From Bacillaceae bacterium Marseille-Q3522 (GTDB lineage Bacteria; Bacillota; Bacilli; Bacillales; Cytobacillaceae): a DNA stretch of 54,970 nucleotides. The notes beneath the pieces were generated by a model. That model was not told where the DNA came from, did not search any database, and was given only the letters and a program-made list of their open reading frames with translations. How positions within the stretch are numbered: the first letter of the stretch is position 1; every line of letters starts with the position of its first letter. The stretch covers positions 1 to 54,970 of the forward strand of contig JAGKQJ010000008.1 of assembly GCA_017898095.1 (NCBI GenBank), written 5' to 3'. The position numbers were made by a program, and so were the translations under genes. Of the stretch, positions 9,383 through 18,229 are shown piece after piece.

Positions 9383-9574
9383 TTAGCTTCTTGCTTTTTC
9401 AGTATAGCGGTAAAGAATATTTCCGCCTCTTTGTGCAATTCCGCGAAAATGTTTAAAATCAGGACGAGTAATAAGATACTTTTGAAAAAGGAGAAAATCA
9501 TCTTTTTTTACGTAATACTCCGACAATTCTCCACTTTTTAGTTTTTCTAATATATCGGCAATCTCCGCTTCCAA
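9383..9574 (-). CDS. Small hypothetical protein, TTG start
   Basis: A 63-residue protein, acidic then basic, with EIADILEKLKSGEL at the front and RGIAQRGGNILYRY near the end. No hydrophobic segment. The start is TTG at 9574, placed by a good GGAGAGG site six bases upstream. I do not recognise the family. It is divergent from ykvS and lies 80 bases upstream of the MoxR cluster, so it could share that transcript. Confidence 0.6.
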   Translation of the reverse strand: MEAEIADILEKLKSGELSEYYVKKDDFLLFQKYLITRPDFKHFRGIAQRGGNILYRYTEKARS

Positions 9575-9704
9575 ATTGAACCTCTCCTTTATTAAATTCG
9601 TTGCAGATCTATTCTATCATATAGCATAACTATTTTTCTTTACGAATCATGCAAATTAGTGCAAACTGTAAGAAAATAAAAAAGTACATAAGGAGAGTTG
9701 CTAG

Positions 9705-9881
9705 TTGAAAAAAGCAGAGGTTGGAAATATTATAGAATTTAGAGAAGGCTTACAAGGAATTGTCGAAAAAGTTAATGAAAATTCAGTGATTGTTGACTTA
9801 TCATGTATGGATAATTACCGTAATTTAGGCTTGGAACAACGAACAGTTGTAAATCATAAAAATTATAAAATTATTAAATAG
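9705..9881 (+). CDS. ykvS: YkvS-family protein (DUF2187)
   Basis: A 58-residue protein starting at TTG 9705, seven bases after AGGAGAG. The sequence KKAEVGNIIEFREGLQG, VIVDLSCMDNYRNLGL and TVVNHKNYKII matches recalled B. subtilis YkvS nearly residue for residue. DUF2187 proteins look like small SH3-like beta barrels; function is unknown. Its position near ykvI and the pts genes agrees with B. subtilis gene order. A modular repeat begins 10 bases after the stop. Confidence 0.85.
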   Translation: MKKAEVGNIIEFREGLQGIVEKVNENSVIVDLSCMDNYRNLGLEQRTVVNHKNYKIIK

Positions 9882-9890
9882 CATTTCTAT

Positions 9891-10383
9891 ATAAAGTGAA
9901 ACTTCCATCAGTGGGGTTTTTCGACGTACAGGACGTACTAGTGCCGACGTTGCAACAGTACGCCTGCGCCTTTAGTCGGTAGACGTACAGGACGTACTAG
10001 TGCCGACGAAGACATGAGGCCGTGGCGTACTTAGTCGGCCTTCATCCCCCACTGATGGTTAATCACGCGGAGCCTGATTGATTTTTCTAAGGGCTAAAGC
10101 CCAAAGAAAAACCTTACCACGCAGAGCCTGGTTGAAATATCTAAGAGCTGAAGCACTAAGATATTCCTTATCACGCGAAGCCTGACTGATTTTTCTAAGA
10201 GCTGAAGCTCTAAGAAAAACCTTGTCGCGCGGAGCCCGATTGATTTTTCTAAGAGCTAAAGCTCTAAGAAAAACCTTATTTCACCAATCGGGCTTTTCGG
10301 GGCAGTTTATCTCCCGCCTAACTTGATTGGTTTCACCTCCAATTTTGAGGCGAGGTATTACTGCCCCTTAATCTGCGATAAAC
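9891..10383 (+). repeat. Modular hairpin element, copy A (four internal modules)
   Basis: Starts ATAAAGTGAAACTTCCATC and ends CTTAATCTGCGATAAA. The left hairpin CCATCAGTGGGG...CCCCACTGATGG encloses two copies of a GACGTACAGGACGTACTAG unit. Four tandem modules of about 53 bases follow (10065-10280), each opening with a GAGCC(T/C)G(A/G/C)(T/C)TG-like block and containing a TCTAAG(A/G)GCT hairpin. The right end is a nested hairpin, GGGGCAGT around CCCGCCT, closed by AGGCG and ACTGCCCC. Confidence 0.85.
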
Positions 10384-10436
10384 GGGTGTTAAAAAGATAA
10401 CGAATGAGAAGCAAGAAGGTCATACGGAAATCAAAA

Positions 10437-10470
10437 GCCAGAGGTCGGAATCTGACTTCTGACCTCCGGC
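10437..10470. repeat. Short 'GAGGTC...GACCTC' hairpin
   Basis: The arm CCAGAGGTC pairs imperfectly with GACCTCCGG around GGAATCTGACTTCT. Related hairpins lie at 11480-11553, 15085-15160, 17990-18070 and 31433-31500. It sits in the gap between modular elements A and B, where I see no convincing gene. Confidence 0.4.
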
Positions 10471-10680
10471 ATCCGCCCTCTGTTTAGCTGCTTATAATAT
10501 GCTGACTTTTTGAACATCTGCGATAAAAAGTGGAAGGATATCGCAAAATTTTTAAATAGGCAATTGGAAGCTTCTCTTTCATTTTTTCTGTGTTTTTCCC
10601 CCTTGTTTTCCCGATTATTTCTTTTCCTGTTGTCCCGGTTTTTCATTTTTCGTTACATTTTCAATTGATTTTTTGATAGA

Positions 10681-10840
10681 ATAAAGTGAAACTTCCATCA
10701 GTGGGGGTTTTCTTTCATCCCCCACTGATGGTTAGTTGAACCAATCGGGCTTTTAGGGGCAGTTTATCCCCCACCTAAAATGACTGGTATTACCTCCATT
10801 TTTGAGGTGGGGGTATTACTGCCCCTTAATCTGCGATAAA
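10681..10840 (+). repeat. Modular hairpin element, copy B (no internal module)
   Basis: A minimal 160-base version: the same ATAAAGTGAAACTTCC start, a left hairpin with only a TTTTCTTTCAT-type loop, none of the internal modules, then the nested right-end hairpin and TTAATCTGCGATAAA. It defines the core of the family and lies just upstream of the CPBP gene. Confidence 0.85.
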
Positions 10841-10868
10841 GTTTGTCCTAAGGAAAGGAGATATTTGC

Positions 10869-11480
10869 ATGTTGAAAAAAAACCACTATCTGCGATTGAT
10901 TGTCGGAATAGTACTGGCACATTTGTTAATGTACTATTCGTTTCAAGATAGAAGTATTTTTTGGTATATTGTAACAGCTTGCGTATTATTTCTCATTAGT
11001 TATTCGATTTTTCATGAAGAAATTGAAGACCGTATTTCACCATCACAATATTTTATAGTTGGAACTATTTCAGGTCTGCTGCTTTTTGGTCTTTTTTGGG
11101 CAGGTTTTCAAATAATAAATCTATTTCATCTTCCATATATAAATAGTATTGAAGCTTTATACAAGCGATTTGCCCCTTCAGCTTTATGGCATTATATCGT
11201 TTTAATGCTTATCATTATTCCAGGTGAAGAGATTTTTTGGCGCGGTTTTGTTCAGAAGAGATTAGCAAAAATGATGAAAACAAGTTGGGCGATTGTCGCC
11301 GCTTCCCTATTGTATGCTTCCGTTCAACTATACTCCGGATTTGCGATTCATTTCATTGCAGCTCTTATTGCCGGTACTTTCTGGGGAATCCTTTACGCCT
11401 GGAAAAAAAGTATGCCGCTGGTAATCGTCTCCCATTTAATTTTTGACCTATTTCTTTTCCTCCTCCTGCCATTTAAATAG
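10869..11480 (+). CDS. CPBP-family intramembrane protein (Abi/CAAX protease-like)
   Basis: A 203-residue polytopic membrane protein with about six hydrophobic segments. The first CPBP motif is complete: GEEIFWRG with Glu120, Glu121 and Arg125. The third motif is VSHLIFD with His189. The middle motif, normally FxxxH, reads YASVQ (149-153) and lacks its histidine; His161 is nearby. Members include type II CAAX-type proteases, but many have unclear activity. Start ATG 10869 follows AAAGGAGA (10853-10860). A modular repeat lies immediately upstream and may carry or have displaced its promoter. Confidence 0.7.
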   Translation: MLKKNHYLRLIVGIVLAHLLMYYSFQDRSIFWYIVTACVLFLISYSIFHEEIEDRISPSQYFIVGTISGLLLFGLFWAGFQIINLFHLPYINSIEALYKRFAPSALWHYIVLMLIIIPGEEIFWRGFVQKRLAKMMKTSWAIVAASLLYASVQLYSGFAIHFIAALIAGTFWGILYAWKKSMPLVIVSHLIFDLFLFLLLPFK

Positions 11481-11553
11481 AGGTGTGAATAGTGTGGGAA
11501 GAGGTGAGGCTGGAGGAAACTATACAGTAATTTCTAACTTCTCATCTCTTCTT
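11480..11553. repeat. 'GAGGTGAGAA/TTCTAACCTCTC'-type hairpin repeat
   Basis: GAGGTGTGAATAGTGTGGGAA and AGAGGTGAGGC pair loosely with TTCTAACTTCTCATCTCTT. The same layout recurs in four other intergenic gaps here. It fills most of the space between the convergent CPBP gene and ykvI and could help termination. Confidence 0.4.
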
Positions 11554-11570
11554 TTAAAAATACAGGCTTC

Positions 11571-12614
11571 TTATCGCAGTTTTTGCTGCGGTTTTTTTAT
11601 TAGCATGATAATAAATACAACACCTATATATCCGAATAAAGGATATAAATAAGAAATTAATGAACTATAATTAAAAAAGCTAATCGTAAATGTAATGAGG
11701 AATATAGCAAAGATGATCGGCAATTTTGGAAGTGCTACATAAATATTTATCTGGCGCTCCAACCCAAAAACGTTTCCGATTACCGAGGTAAAAATCTCCC
11801 CATAAATAATAAGGATATAGACCCAAAACAATTCTGGCGCGAAATTCTTAACCATTGTCGCGATTGGAATATGATAGTCTTCTACATTCGGGAGCATCAT
11901 TAACGTTAAATGGCTCGATAATAAAATGATGGTCAATGCAGAACCGCCTATAATTCCTCCCCATTTTACTATTTTCAAATCGTTTATTTCGGAGGCAATA
12001 GGCACTAATACTGCCTGTGCCAGAACAATATTTAACGCTGCATAGGCAAGTGGAGATGCTGCAACCTTCCAACCATTTTCAACTACTGGAATATACAAAA
12101 GCTGATTCAAAAAATCTGCTATAAAAATAGATTTAAAAAGCATAAAAAAACTAAAAAATAAGAGCATCGGTACGACAAATGAATTTACGGCAAAAATACC
12201 TTTAATTCCGAGGGCCATCACGGATACCGATAAGATAATCGTAATTACCACACCAAGAATTTTGGAAGTATGCAACTGTTCTTCAAAAACAGCTCCTGCT
12301 CCGGAAAGCATAACCGCACATACCCCAAATAGCATGAAAAGCAGCACAATATTAAAAATGTTGCCAAACAATTTTCCAAATAAATAAACATTTATTTCTT
12401 GATAAGATTTTGCATTTATTTGCACGGAGATTGTCATTAGCCTTACTCCGGAGAAAATTAGCAAACAACCGCTTAACAAGATACCAAGTATACCCAAAAA
12501 ACCAAATGATGTAAAAAATTCAACAATTTCTCTTCCTGTAGCAAATCCGGCGCCGACAATCGTACCTACGTAGACTGCACCAATTTGTATTGCTGCTCCC
12601 CACTTATTTTTCAC
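11571..12614 (-). CDS. ykvI: YkvI-family membrane transporter
   Basis: A membrane protein of 347 residues with about ten hydrophobic segments. The N-terminus has GAVYVGTIVGAGFATGREIVEFF, the glycine-rich signature of the APC/branched-chain amino-acid transporter-like fold seen in YkvI. I choose GTG at 12614 (MKNKWGAAIQ) because GAGAGGGGG lies seven bases upstream; an ATG seven codons earlier would lie inside that site. Substrate is unknown. It is divergent from clpE, as in B. subtilis gene order. Confidence 0.75.
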   Translation of the reverse strand: MKNKWGAAIQIGAVYVGTIVGAGFATGREIVEFFTSFGFLGILGILLSGCLLIFSGVRLMTISVQINAKSYQEINVYLFGKLFGNIFNIVLLFMLFGVCAVMLSGAGAVFEEQLHTSKILGVVITIILSVSVMALGIKGIFAVNSFVVPMLLFFSFFMLFKSIFIADFLNQLLYIPVVENGWKVAASPLAYAALNIVLAQAVLVPIASEINDLKIVKWGGIIGGSALTIILLSSHLTLMMLPNVEDYHIPIATMVKNFAPELFWVYILIIYGEIFTSVIGNVFGLERQINIYVALPKLPIIFAIFLITFTISFFNYSSLISYLYPLFGYIGVVFIIMLIKKPQQKLR

Positions 12615-12793
12615 AATATTTCCCCCTCTCCCCATATAACTTTATGATGAATTATTAAAAGAAAGACGAGCTTTTTATTGCTAATTTGGCACTCAAAAAA
12701 TGCAAAGAGATTAAAAAATCTTAACTTCGCCTTCCTTTGAAAGTCTTATCGAAGGAAACTTTTATCCATTAACACAGATCAAATGCAAATTAC

Positions 12794-12849
12794 TTGAAAG
12801 TCAAAGAAAGTCAAACTATAATGAGCACATAAGGTTAAATATAGTCAAA
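12794..12849 (+). promoter_or_regulatory. clpE promoter with two CtsR operators
   Basis: A sigma-A promoter TTGAAA (12794-12799), 17-base spacer, TATAAT (12817-12822). A CtsR heptad repeat AGTCAAAGAAAGTCAAA lies at 12799-12815 inside the spacer. A second, GGTTAAATATAGTCAAA, covers 12833-12849 downstream of the start point. CtsR bound here would block RNA polymerase, as known for clpE in B. subtilis. Confidence 0.88.
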
Positions 12850-12872
12850 GTCAGAACAGGAGGTATTAGGCT

Positions 12873-15026
12873 ATGATCTGCCAAAAATGTCATGAAAATA
12901 TGGCAACAATCGAATTGAAAATGAATGTTAATGGCAACGAATCACATATGCATTTATGTCCCGTATGCTATCAAGAAGAAAAACAAAAATTAGGAATGGG
13001 TGCCGGACCATTCTTAAATCAATTTTCTGGCTTTACTTCCTCTCCTTTTGACCAATTAATGCAAGGGAATCCTGTCAACCAGGGAGGACAAAAACAAACA
13101 AGTGAAAGAAGAAGTAATAATAACGGGTTTCTCGACCATTTTGGCCGTAACTTAAATCAACTGGCACAAGCCGGATTGATTGACCCTGTTATCGGCCGTG
13201 ACAAAGAGATTGCCCGTGTTATTGAAATACTAAACAGACGCAATAAAAACAACCCTGTTTTAATTGGTGAACCGGGAGTAGGGAAAACTGCCATTGCAGA
13301 AGGGCTAGCTTTAAAAATTGCCGAAGGCTCTGTTCCAAATAAATTAAAAAATAAACTCGTATACTTACTGGACGTCGCCTCATTAGTGGCAAACACTGGA
13401 ATCCGCGGGCAATTTGAAGACCGGATGAAAAAAATAATCGGCGAACTGCAAAGCAGAAAGAATGTCATCCTTTTTATTGATGAAATTCATTTGCTTGTCG
13501 GTGCCGGATCCGCTGAAGGTTCGATGGATGCAGGCAACATATTAAAGCCGGCGCTTGCCAGAGGAGAATTACAGGTTGTCGGCGCCACTACATTGAAAGA
13601 ATATCGGCAAATTGAAAAAGATGCTGCTTTGGAAAGAAGATTTCAACCAATTGTTATCCAAGAACCAAGTATTGCAGAAACGATCTTAATCTTGAAGGGA
13701 CTTCAGGAAAAATATGAGAAATACCATGAAGTCACTTACTCTGATGAAGCGATTGAGGCATGTGCCTTTTTATCCCACCGCTATATTCAAGACCGTTTCC
13801 TGCCGGATAAAGCAATTGATTTAATGGACGAAGCAGGTTCAAAATTAAATTTAACAATCAATCATACATCTACAGCGGACATTGAAAAACGTCTGAAAGA
13901 AATTGCCGAAGAGAAAAAAGCTGTATTGCAACAAGAAAATTATGAACAAGCCGCCAAGCTTCATCAGGAAGAACAAAAGCTGGAGCAATCCCTGCATCAA
14001 CAAAGCGGGAGCCGGGAAGATGTGAAACTTGTTGTTCAACCTACAGACATTCAAGAAATTGTCGAAGAAAAAACCGGAATTCCTGTAGGAAAACTTCACG
14101 ATAATGAACAACAAAAGTTGAAAAATCTTGAGCAACAGTTAGGCGAAAGAGTTATAGGCCAGAAAGAGGCTGTTGCAAAGGTAGCAAAAGCAATCCGTCG
14201 CAGCCGTGCCGGTTTAAAAGCAAAAAACCGTCCGATCGGATCTTTCCTTTTCGTTGGCCCGACCGGAGTTGGGAAAACGGAGCTCACAAAAACACTTGCA
14301 CTGGAATTATTCGGCTCAAAAGATGCGATGATCCGCCTGGACATGAGTGAATATATGGAAAAACACAGCATATCAAAAATCATCGGTTCTCCTCCAGGCT
14401 ATGTAGGTCATGAAGAAGCCGGGCAATTAACGGAAAAAGTCAGACGTAATCCGTACAGCATCATCCTGCTTGATGAAATTGAAAAAGCGCATCCGGATGT
14501 ACAGCATATCTTCTTGCAAATCATGGAGGACGGACGATTAACGGATAGCCAAGGAAGAACGGTCAGCTTCAAGGACACAGTCATCATTATGACCAGCAAT
14601 GCCGGCAATGCTTTTGTCAAAAAGCCGGTTGGATTTGGCAAGAATGAAATTGACGCGGAAACAAATTTGCTGCAGTCATTAAATGACTATTTCAAGCCTG
14701 AGTTTTTAAACCGGTTTGACAGTATTATCGCCTTCCATTTATTAGAAAAGGAAGATCTTGTCAAAATCGTACGCTTGATGATAAAGGAATTAAATGAAAC
14801 TTTGGCAGAACAAAATGTTACGTTAACCGTCACTGGTGAAGTCGAACATAAAATTACTGAGCTTGGTTATAATCGTACTTTCGGGGCACGTCCGTTAAGA
14901 AGGGTGATTCAAATAGAAATAGAAGATAAACTTGCTGATTACATTCTTGACCACAATAAAGCTGCAAATTTAGTAGCACAATTGGACAACGATAATATCG
15001 TCATTAGTGAAAAAAAGAACAAGTAA
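12873..15026 (+). CDS. clpE: ATP-dependent Clp protease ATPase ClpE
   Basis: An HSP100 unfoldase of 717 residues that feeds ClpP. The N-terminus is a zinc finger (CQKC at 3-6, CPVC near 29-32), which distinguishes ClpE from ClpC. The first AAA+ module has GEPGVGKT (about 132-139) and LFIDEIH. A UVR-type coiled segment (about 345-380, [17 protein letters not shown]) lies between the modules. The second module has GPTGVGKT (about 462-469) and [14 protein letters not shown]. subtilis ClpE is 699 residues. Start ATG 12873 follows AGGAGGT (12858-12864). Control by CtsR makes it a heat and protein-stress gene. Confidence 0.95.
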   Translation: MICQKCHENMATIELKMNVNGNESHMHLCPVCYQEEKQKLGMGAGPFLNQFSGFTSSPFDQLMQGNPVNQGGQKQTSERRSNNNGFLDHFGRNLNQLAQAGLIDPVIGRDKEIARVIEILNRRNKNNPVLIGEPGVGKTAIAEGLALKIAEGSVPNKLKNKLVYLLDVASLVANTGIRGQFEDRMKKIIGELQSRKNVILFIDEIHLLVGAGSAEGSMDAGNILKPALARGELQVVGATTLKEYRQIEKDAALERRFQPIVIQEPSIAETILILKGLQEKYEKYHEVTYSDEAIEACAFLSHRYIQDRFLPDKAIDLMDEAGSKLNLTINHTSTADIEKRLKEIAEEKKAVLQQENYEQAAKLHQEEQKLEQSLHQQSGSREDVKLVVQPTDIQEIVEEKTGIPVGKLHDNEQQKLKNLEQQLGERVIGQKEAVAKVAKAIRRSRAGLKAKNRPIGSFLFVGPTGVGKTELTKTLALELFGSKDAMIRLDMSEYMEKHSISKIIGSPPGYVGHEEAGQLTEKVRRNPYSIILLDEIEKAHPDVQHIFLQIMEDGRLTDSQGRTVSFKDTVIIMTSNAGNAFVKKPVGFGKNEIDAETNLLQSLNDYFKPEFLNRFDSIIAFHLLEKEDLVKIVRLMIKELNETLAEQNVTLTVTGEVEHKITELGYNRTFGARPLRRVIQIEIEDKLADYILDHNKAANLVAQLDNDNIVISEKKNK

Positions 15027-15031
15027 GTGAA

Positions 15032-15070
15032 AAAAAGAGGGCTTCCCGTGATATGGGATACCCTCTTTTT
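15032..15070 (+). terminator. clpE terminator
   Basis: AAAAAGAGGG pairs with CCCTCTTTTT; inside it CCC pairs with GGG. It lies 6 bases after the clpE stop and ends in a T run. Confidence 0.85.
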
Positions 15071-15084
15071 CTATTAAAAGAAGC

Positions 15085-15160
15085 GGGAGGTGTGAAGTTG
15101 TTGAAACTAACCATGGAGGGTTCTAACCTATCACTTCTCACTTCTCGCCTCTAGTATGGC
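15085..15160. repeat. 'GAGGTGTGAA/TTCTAACC' hairpin repeat
   Basis: GGGAGGTGTGAAG and TTGAAACTAACCATGG precede GGTTCTAACCTATCAC and TTCTCGCCTC. The same layout recurs at 17990-18070 and 31433-31500. It sits directly before the 125-base tandem array. Confidence 0.4.
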
Positions 15161-15161
15161 G

Positions 15162-15645
15162 GGTAGCCGCTCGAGGTCTTAAGCCAAGCATACATAAAGT
15201 CAAAAAGCGGACTTTTTGTATGCTCGTCTTAAGCTTGTCGCCGATGGGCAAGCGCCCTTCGCTTTTCTTATTGTCCAGCTCCGGGCGCTATCGGCTCGAG
15301 GTCTTAAGCCAAACATACATAAAGTCAAAAAACGGACTTTTTGTATGCTCGTCTTAAGCTTGTCGCCGATGGGCAAGCGCCCTCCGCTTTTCTTATTGTC
15401 CAGCTCCGGGCGCTATCGGCTCGAGGTCTTAAGCCAAACATACATAAAGTCAAAAAACGGACTTTTTGTATGCTCGTCTTAAGCTTGTCGCCGATGGGCA
15501 AGCGCCCTCCGCTTTTCTTATTGTCCAGCTCCGGGCGCTATCGGCTCGAGGTCTTAAGCCAAACATACATAAAGTCAAAAAACGGACTTTTTGTATGCTC
15601 GTCTTAAGCTTGTCGCCGATGGGCAAGCGCCCTCCGCTTTTCTTC
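15162..15645 (-). repeat. Tandem array of about four 125-base hairpin units
   Basis: Identical blocks recur every 125 bases (15216, 15341, 15466, 15591). In minus-strand orientation each reads AGAAAAGCGGAGGGCGC, GCGACAAGCTTAAGACGAGC, a hairpin of GTCCG/GACTTTATGTATG type, then CTTAAGACCTCGAGCC and GCGCCCGGAGCTGGACAA. The paired arms are GGGCGCT/AGCGCCC and ATCGGC/GCCGAT. The leftmost unit is a chimera: it carries the GGCGGGT...-type arm on one side and GGGCGC on the other, so its stem is mismatched. The array abuts the stop of the M3 peptidase gene. Translations of these units are not genes. Confidence 0.85.
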
Positions 15646-17340
15646 TTACAATTCTTGGTCATTTACGGTGTTGAGCCAAGCTTCTATATCGGAAATGATA
15701 GATTGGACGCAGCCGTCTTCGAATGGTGAGATTAAGTTGGCTGCTTTTACGAGTTCTGTAAACGGAAGACTTCCGCCAAGCTTACAGAGTTTTACATAAT
15801 CTTTCCAAGCATCCTCCTGATTTTCTCTTGAACGTTTCCAAAACTGGAAGGCACAAATTTGTGCGAGAGTGTAATCAATATAATAGAACGGAGAGTTATA
15901 AATATGGCCTTGACGTTGCCAAAATCCGCCGTTTTCTAAATATTGGTTTCCGTCATAATCTTTATGAGGTAAATATTTTTTTTCAATTTCCCGCCAAGCG
16001 GTCTTTCGTTCTTGCGGCGTTGCCTCCGGATGCTCGTATACCCAATGTTGAAATTCATCCACCGATACACCGTATGGTAAAAATAACAACGCAGCGCTTA
16101 AATGAGCAAATTTATACTTTTCAGTATCTTCTTTAAAAAATTCTTTCATCCACGGCCATGTAAAAAATTCCATACTCATGGAATGAATCTCAGCAGACTC
16201 ATACGTTGGCCATAAATATTCCGGAATTTCAATATTTCTGCTGCTGTACACTTGAAAAGCATGGCCAGCTTCATGTGTTAATACATCAATATCACCTGAA
16301 GTGCCATTGAAATTAGAAAAGATAAACGGCGCTTTATAGTTTTCGATATACGTACAATAACCACCGCTTGCTTTCCCTTTCTTCGCGACTAAATCCATCA
16401 GTTCATTTTCACGCATAAAGTGGAAGAATTCACCGGTTTCCTTCGATAACTCATCGTACATTTTTTGACCATTTTCCAGGATCCATTTCGGATCTCCTTT
16501 AGGCGTTGCATTTCCCGTTGGGAAAGAAAAGCTTTCATCATAATACTTTAATTTATCGACACCAATACGATTCCGCTGCCTCTCTTTTAATTTTGTCGCA
16601 ATTGGCACAATGTAGTCTTTAACCTGATCACGAAAATTGGCAACCATTTCTGCATTATAATCCGTCCGCATCATCCGATAATAGGCTAATTCGACAAAAT
16701 TTTTATATCCTAACGTCTGCGCTATTTCTGTGCGAACCTTCACTAACTGATCATATATGGAATCAAGCTGTTCCTCATGTTCTGCAAAAAAAGAGAATTT
16801 TGCTTCACTTGCTTTCTTCCGCAAGTTGCGGTCGGTTGACTCAATAAATGGATCAATTTGCGCAAGTGTTCGTTCCTCGCCTTCAAATTCAATTTTTGCA
16901 GAAGCAATCAATTTTGTGTACTCCGTCGATAGTTTATTTTCTTTTTGCAATAACGGGACAATTTCAGGAGAAAAAACTTTTAATTGTGCATCTGCAAGAG
17001 CAAATAATTGTTTTCCCCACTTTTCTTCCAGCTGAGGACGAAATTTTGATTGGACAAGCGCCTCATAGTATTTTGTGATATAGCCTTCGATTTGCGGTGC
17101 TACTTCATCCATATAGTCTTGCTCCGCCTTGTAAAATTCATCATTCGTATCAATAGAATGGCGGATATAACAAAGATTAAACATCGTTCCAATATCATTT
17201 CGAAGATTATTAATCTTTGTCATTGCTTCACTTTGCTGCTCAATAGAAGAAGCACTTTTAAACTGTGCTAATGCTGCAGTAAAATTTTTTTCGACTTCTT
17301 CCATATCAGGGCGCAAATATGTATACTGCTGGAACCCCAT
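15646..17340 (-). CDS. M3-family oligoendopeptidase (PepF-like)
   Basis: A 564-residue cytoplasmic zinc metallopeptidase. The zinc site is HEAGHAFQVYSS, with the downstream glutamate in ESAEIHSMSMEFF. The substrate region is near SGGYCTYIENYKAPFIFSNFNG and the C-terminal YIDYTLAQICAFQFW. Length and motifs fit the M3B oligoendopeptidase family (COG1164), which cleaves short peptides. Start ATG 17340 is preceded by AAAGGAGAGAAG. Its last codon is followed at once by the 125-base tandem array, so its own terminator may have been displaced. Confidence 0.85.
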   Translation of the reverse strand: MGFQQYTYLRPDMEEVEKNFTAALAQFKSASSIEQQSEAMTKINNLRNDIGTMFNLCYIRHSIDTNDEFYKAEQDYMDEVAPQIEGYITKYYEALVQSKFRPQLEEKWGKQLFALADAQLKVFSPEIVPLLQKENKLSTEYTKLIASAKIEFEGEERTLAQIDPFIESTDRNLRKKASEAKFSFFAEHEEQLDSIYDQLVKVRTEIAQTLGYKNFVELAYYRMMRTDYNAEMVANFRDQVKDYIVPIATKLKERQRNRIGVDKLKYYDESFSFPTGNATPKGDPKWILENGQKMYDELSKETGEFFHFMRENELMDLVAKKGKASGGYCTYIENYKAPFIFSNFNGTSGDIDVLTHEAGHAFQVYSSRNIEIPEYLWPTYESAEIHSMSMEFFTWPWMKEFFKEDTEKYKFAHLSAALLFLPYGVSVDEFQHWVYEHPEATPQERKTAWREIEKKYLPHKDYDGNQYLENGGFWQRQGHIYNSPFYYIDYTLAQICAFQFWKRSRENQEDAWKDYVKLCKLGGSLPFTELVKAANLISPFEDGCVQSIISDIEAWLNTVNDQEL

Positions 17341-17501
17341 CTTAACTTCTCTCCTTTACAAAAATTGTTTTTATTTTTTAATCATATCATACTTTAATGG
17401 ATGAAAGAAAAAAATCGAACTGCGCAAGTTGCATTAAAAAATGAGAAAATAAAGTAACTCTAGTTGAAAACAAAAGAATTTCAAGAAGGAAATAAGGAAT
17501 C

Positions 17502-17735
17502 TTATATTTTCACCAGTGAATTTGTTTTGTTGATTAACCACTGCATTAATGACCTTCTTTTCTTTACTATCACTCTCGGTTGCAGTGTACTTTGGTATTG
17601 GTAGATAAGCTGATCGAGCTCTTGGCTGTAATAGACGGTCTCTTTACTTGTAAAACCGTTTTTCTCTGCACATGTTATCATTTCTTTCCGTTTCTTTTGA
17701 ATTTCGATAATCAATCTCTCTTCATCCTTAAACAA
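17502..17735 (-). CDS. Spo0E-like aspartyl-phosphate phosphatase
   Basis: A 77-residue protein with the Spo0E signature: IEIQKKRKEMI, then YSQELDQLIYQYQ, where SQELD is diagnostic. Family members dephosphorylate Spo0A~P and delay sporulation. I choose TTG at 17735, seven bases after AGGAGG; an ATG twelve codons upstream lacks as good a site. Spo0E also lies near mtnE and clpE in B. subtilis, which supports orthology to spo0E, though the family has several paralogues. Confidence 0.78.
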   Translation of the reverse strand: MFKDEERLIIEIQKKRKEMITCAEKNGFTSKETVYYSQELDQLIYQYQSTLQPRVIVKKRRSLMQWLINKTNSLVKI

Positions 17736-17771
17736 CCTTACTCCTCCTAATCTTCCCTTTTCATTATTCAT

Positions 17772-18229
17772 CTCTCTCTTAAAACCGTTTACTTGAAGAA
17801 TTATTACAAGAATCTATTTGAAAGTAAATAGTTTCGCAAAACAAGACAAAGTTTTTATGAAAAAAGTGAAAATAGCCTCATTTTTAAGCTTTCACTTGCT
17901 AAAAATCGACATAATACTCCTTCATTCCTCATTCTTTTTTCGCCATTTCTTTCTTTATAGACCTCGAGCGGCTACCAGCTATACTAGATGAGAGAGGTCA
18001 GAGGTGAGAACCCCCATGACTAGTTTCAATAAAATCTCATTTCCACTTCTAACCTCTCACATCTAAAATGACCTCAAGCGGCATTCCGCAGGAGGCGGGT
18101 TGATAGGTTCATTAAACATGAGCAGCTGGTCGCGATAAGCATAGGAAAATAACCATCATTCTCTCTCTTTTTTCAAGTAATAATTGAAAAAATACTTTCT
18201 TTTACAAATCTTTATGGATGATAAAAAGT
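17772..18229. repeat. Gene-free gap holding decayed repeat pieces
   Basis: No gene is seen here. 17957-17975 carries GACCTCGAGCGGCTACC, a fragment of the 125-base unit. 17990-18070 carries the GAGAGGTCAGAGGTGAGAA...TTCTAACCTCTCACATC hairpin. 18070-18140 carries CCTCAAGCGGC and GGAGGCGGGTTGATAGG, again decayed pieces of the 125-base unit. Confidence 0.55.

Noticed and set aside
10431-10646. Minus-strand ORF of 71 codons rich in Lys, Arg and Asn
   Set aside because: No ribosome-binding site, low-complexity start, and its end runs into a hairpin repeat between two modular elements.
15216-15729. Several open frames reading MYARLKLVADGQAP... in the tandem array
   Set aside because: They are translations of the same 125-base repeat in successive units; no ribosome-binding sites, and the reading frame is a by-product of the period.
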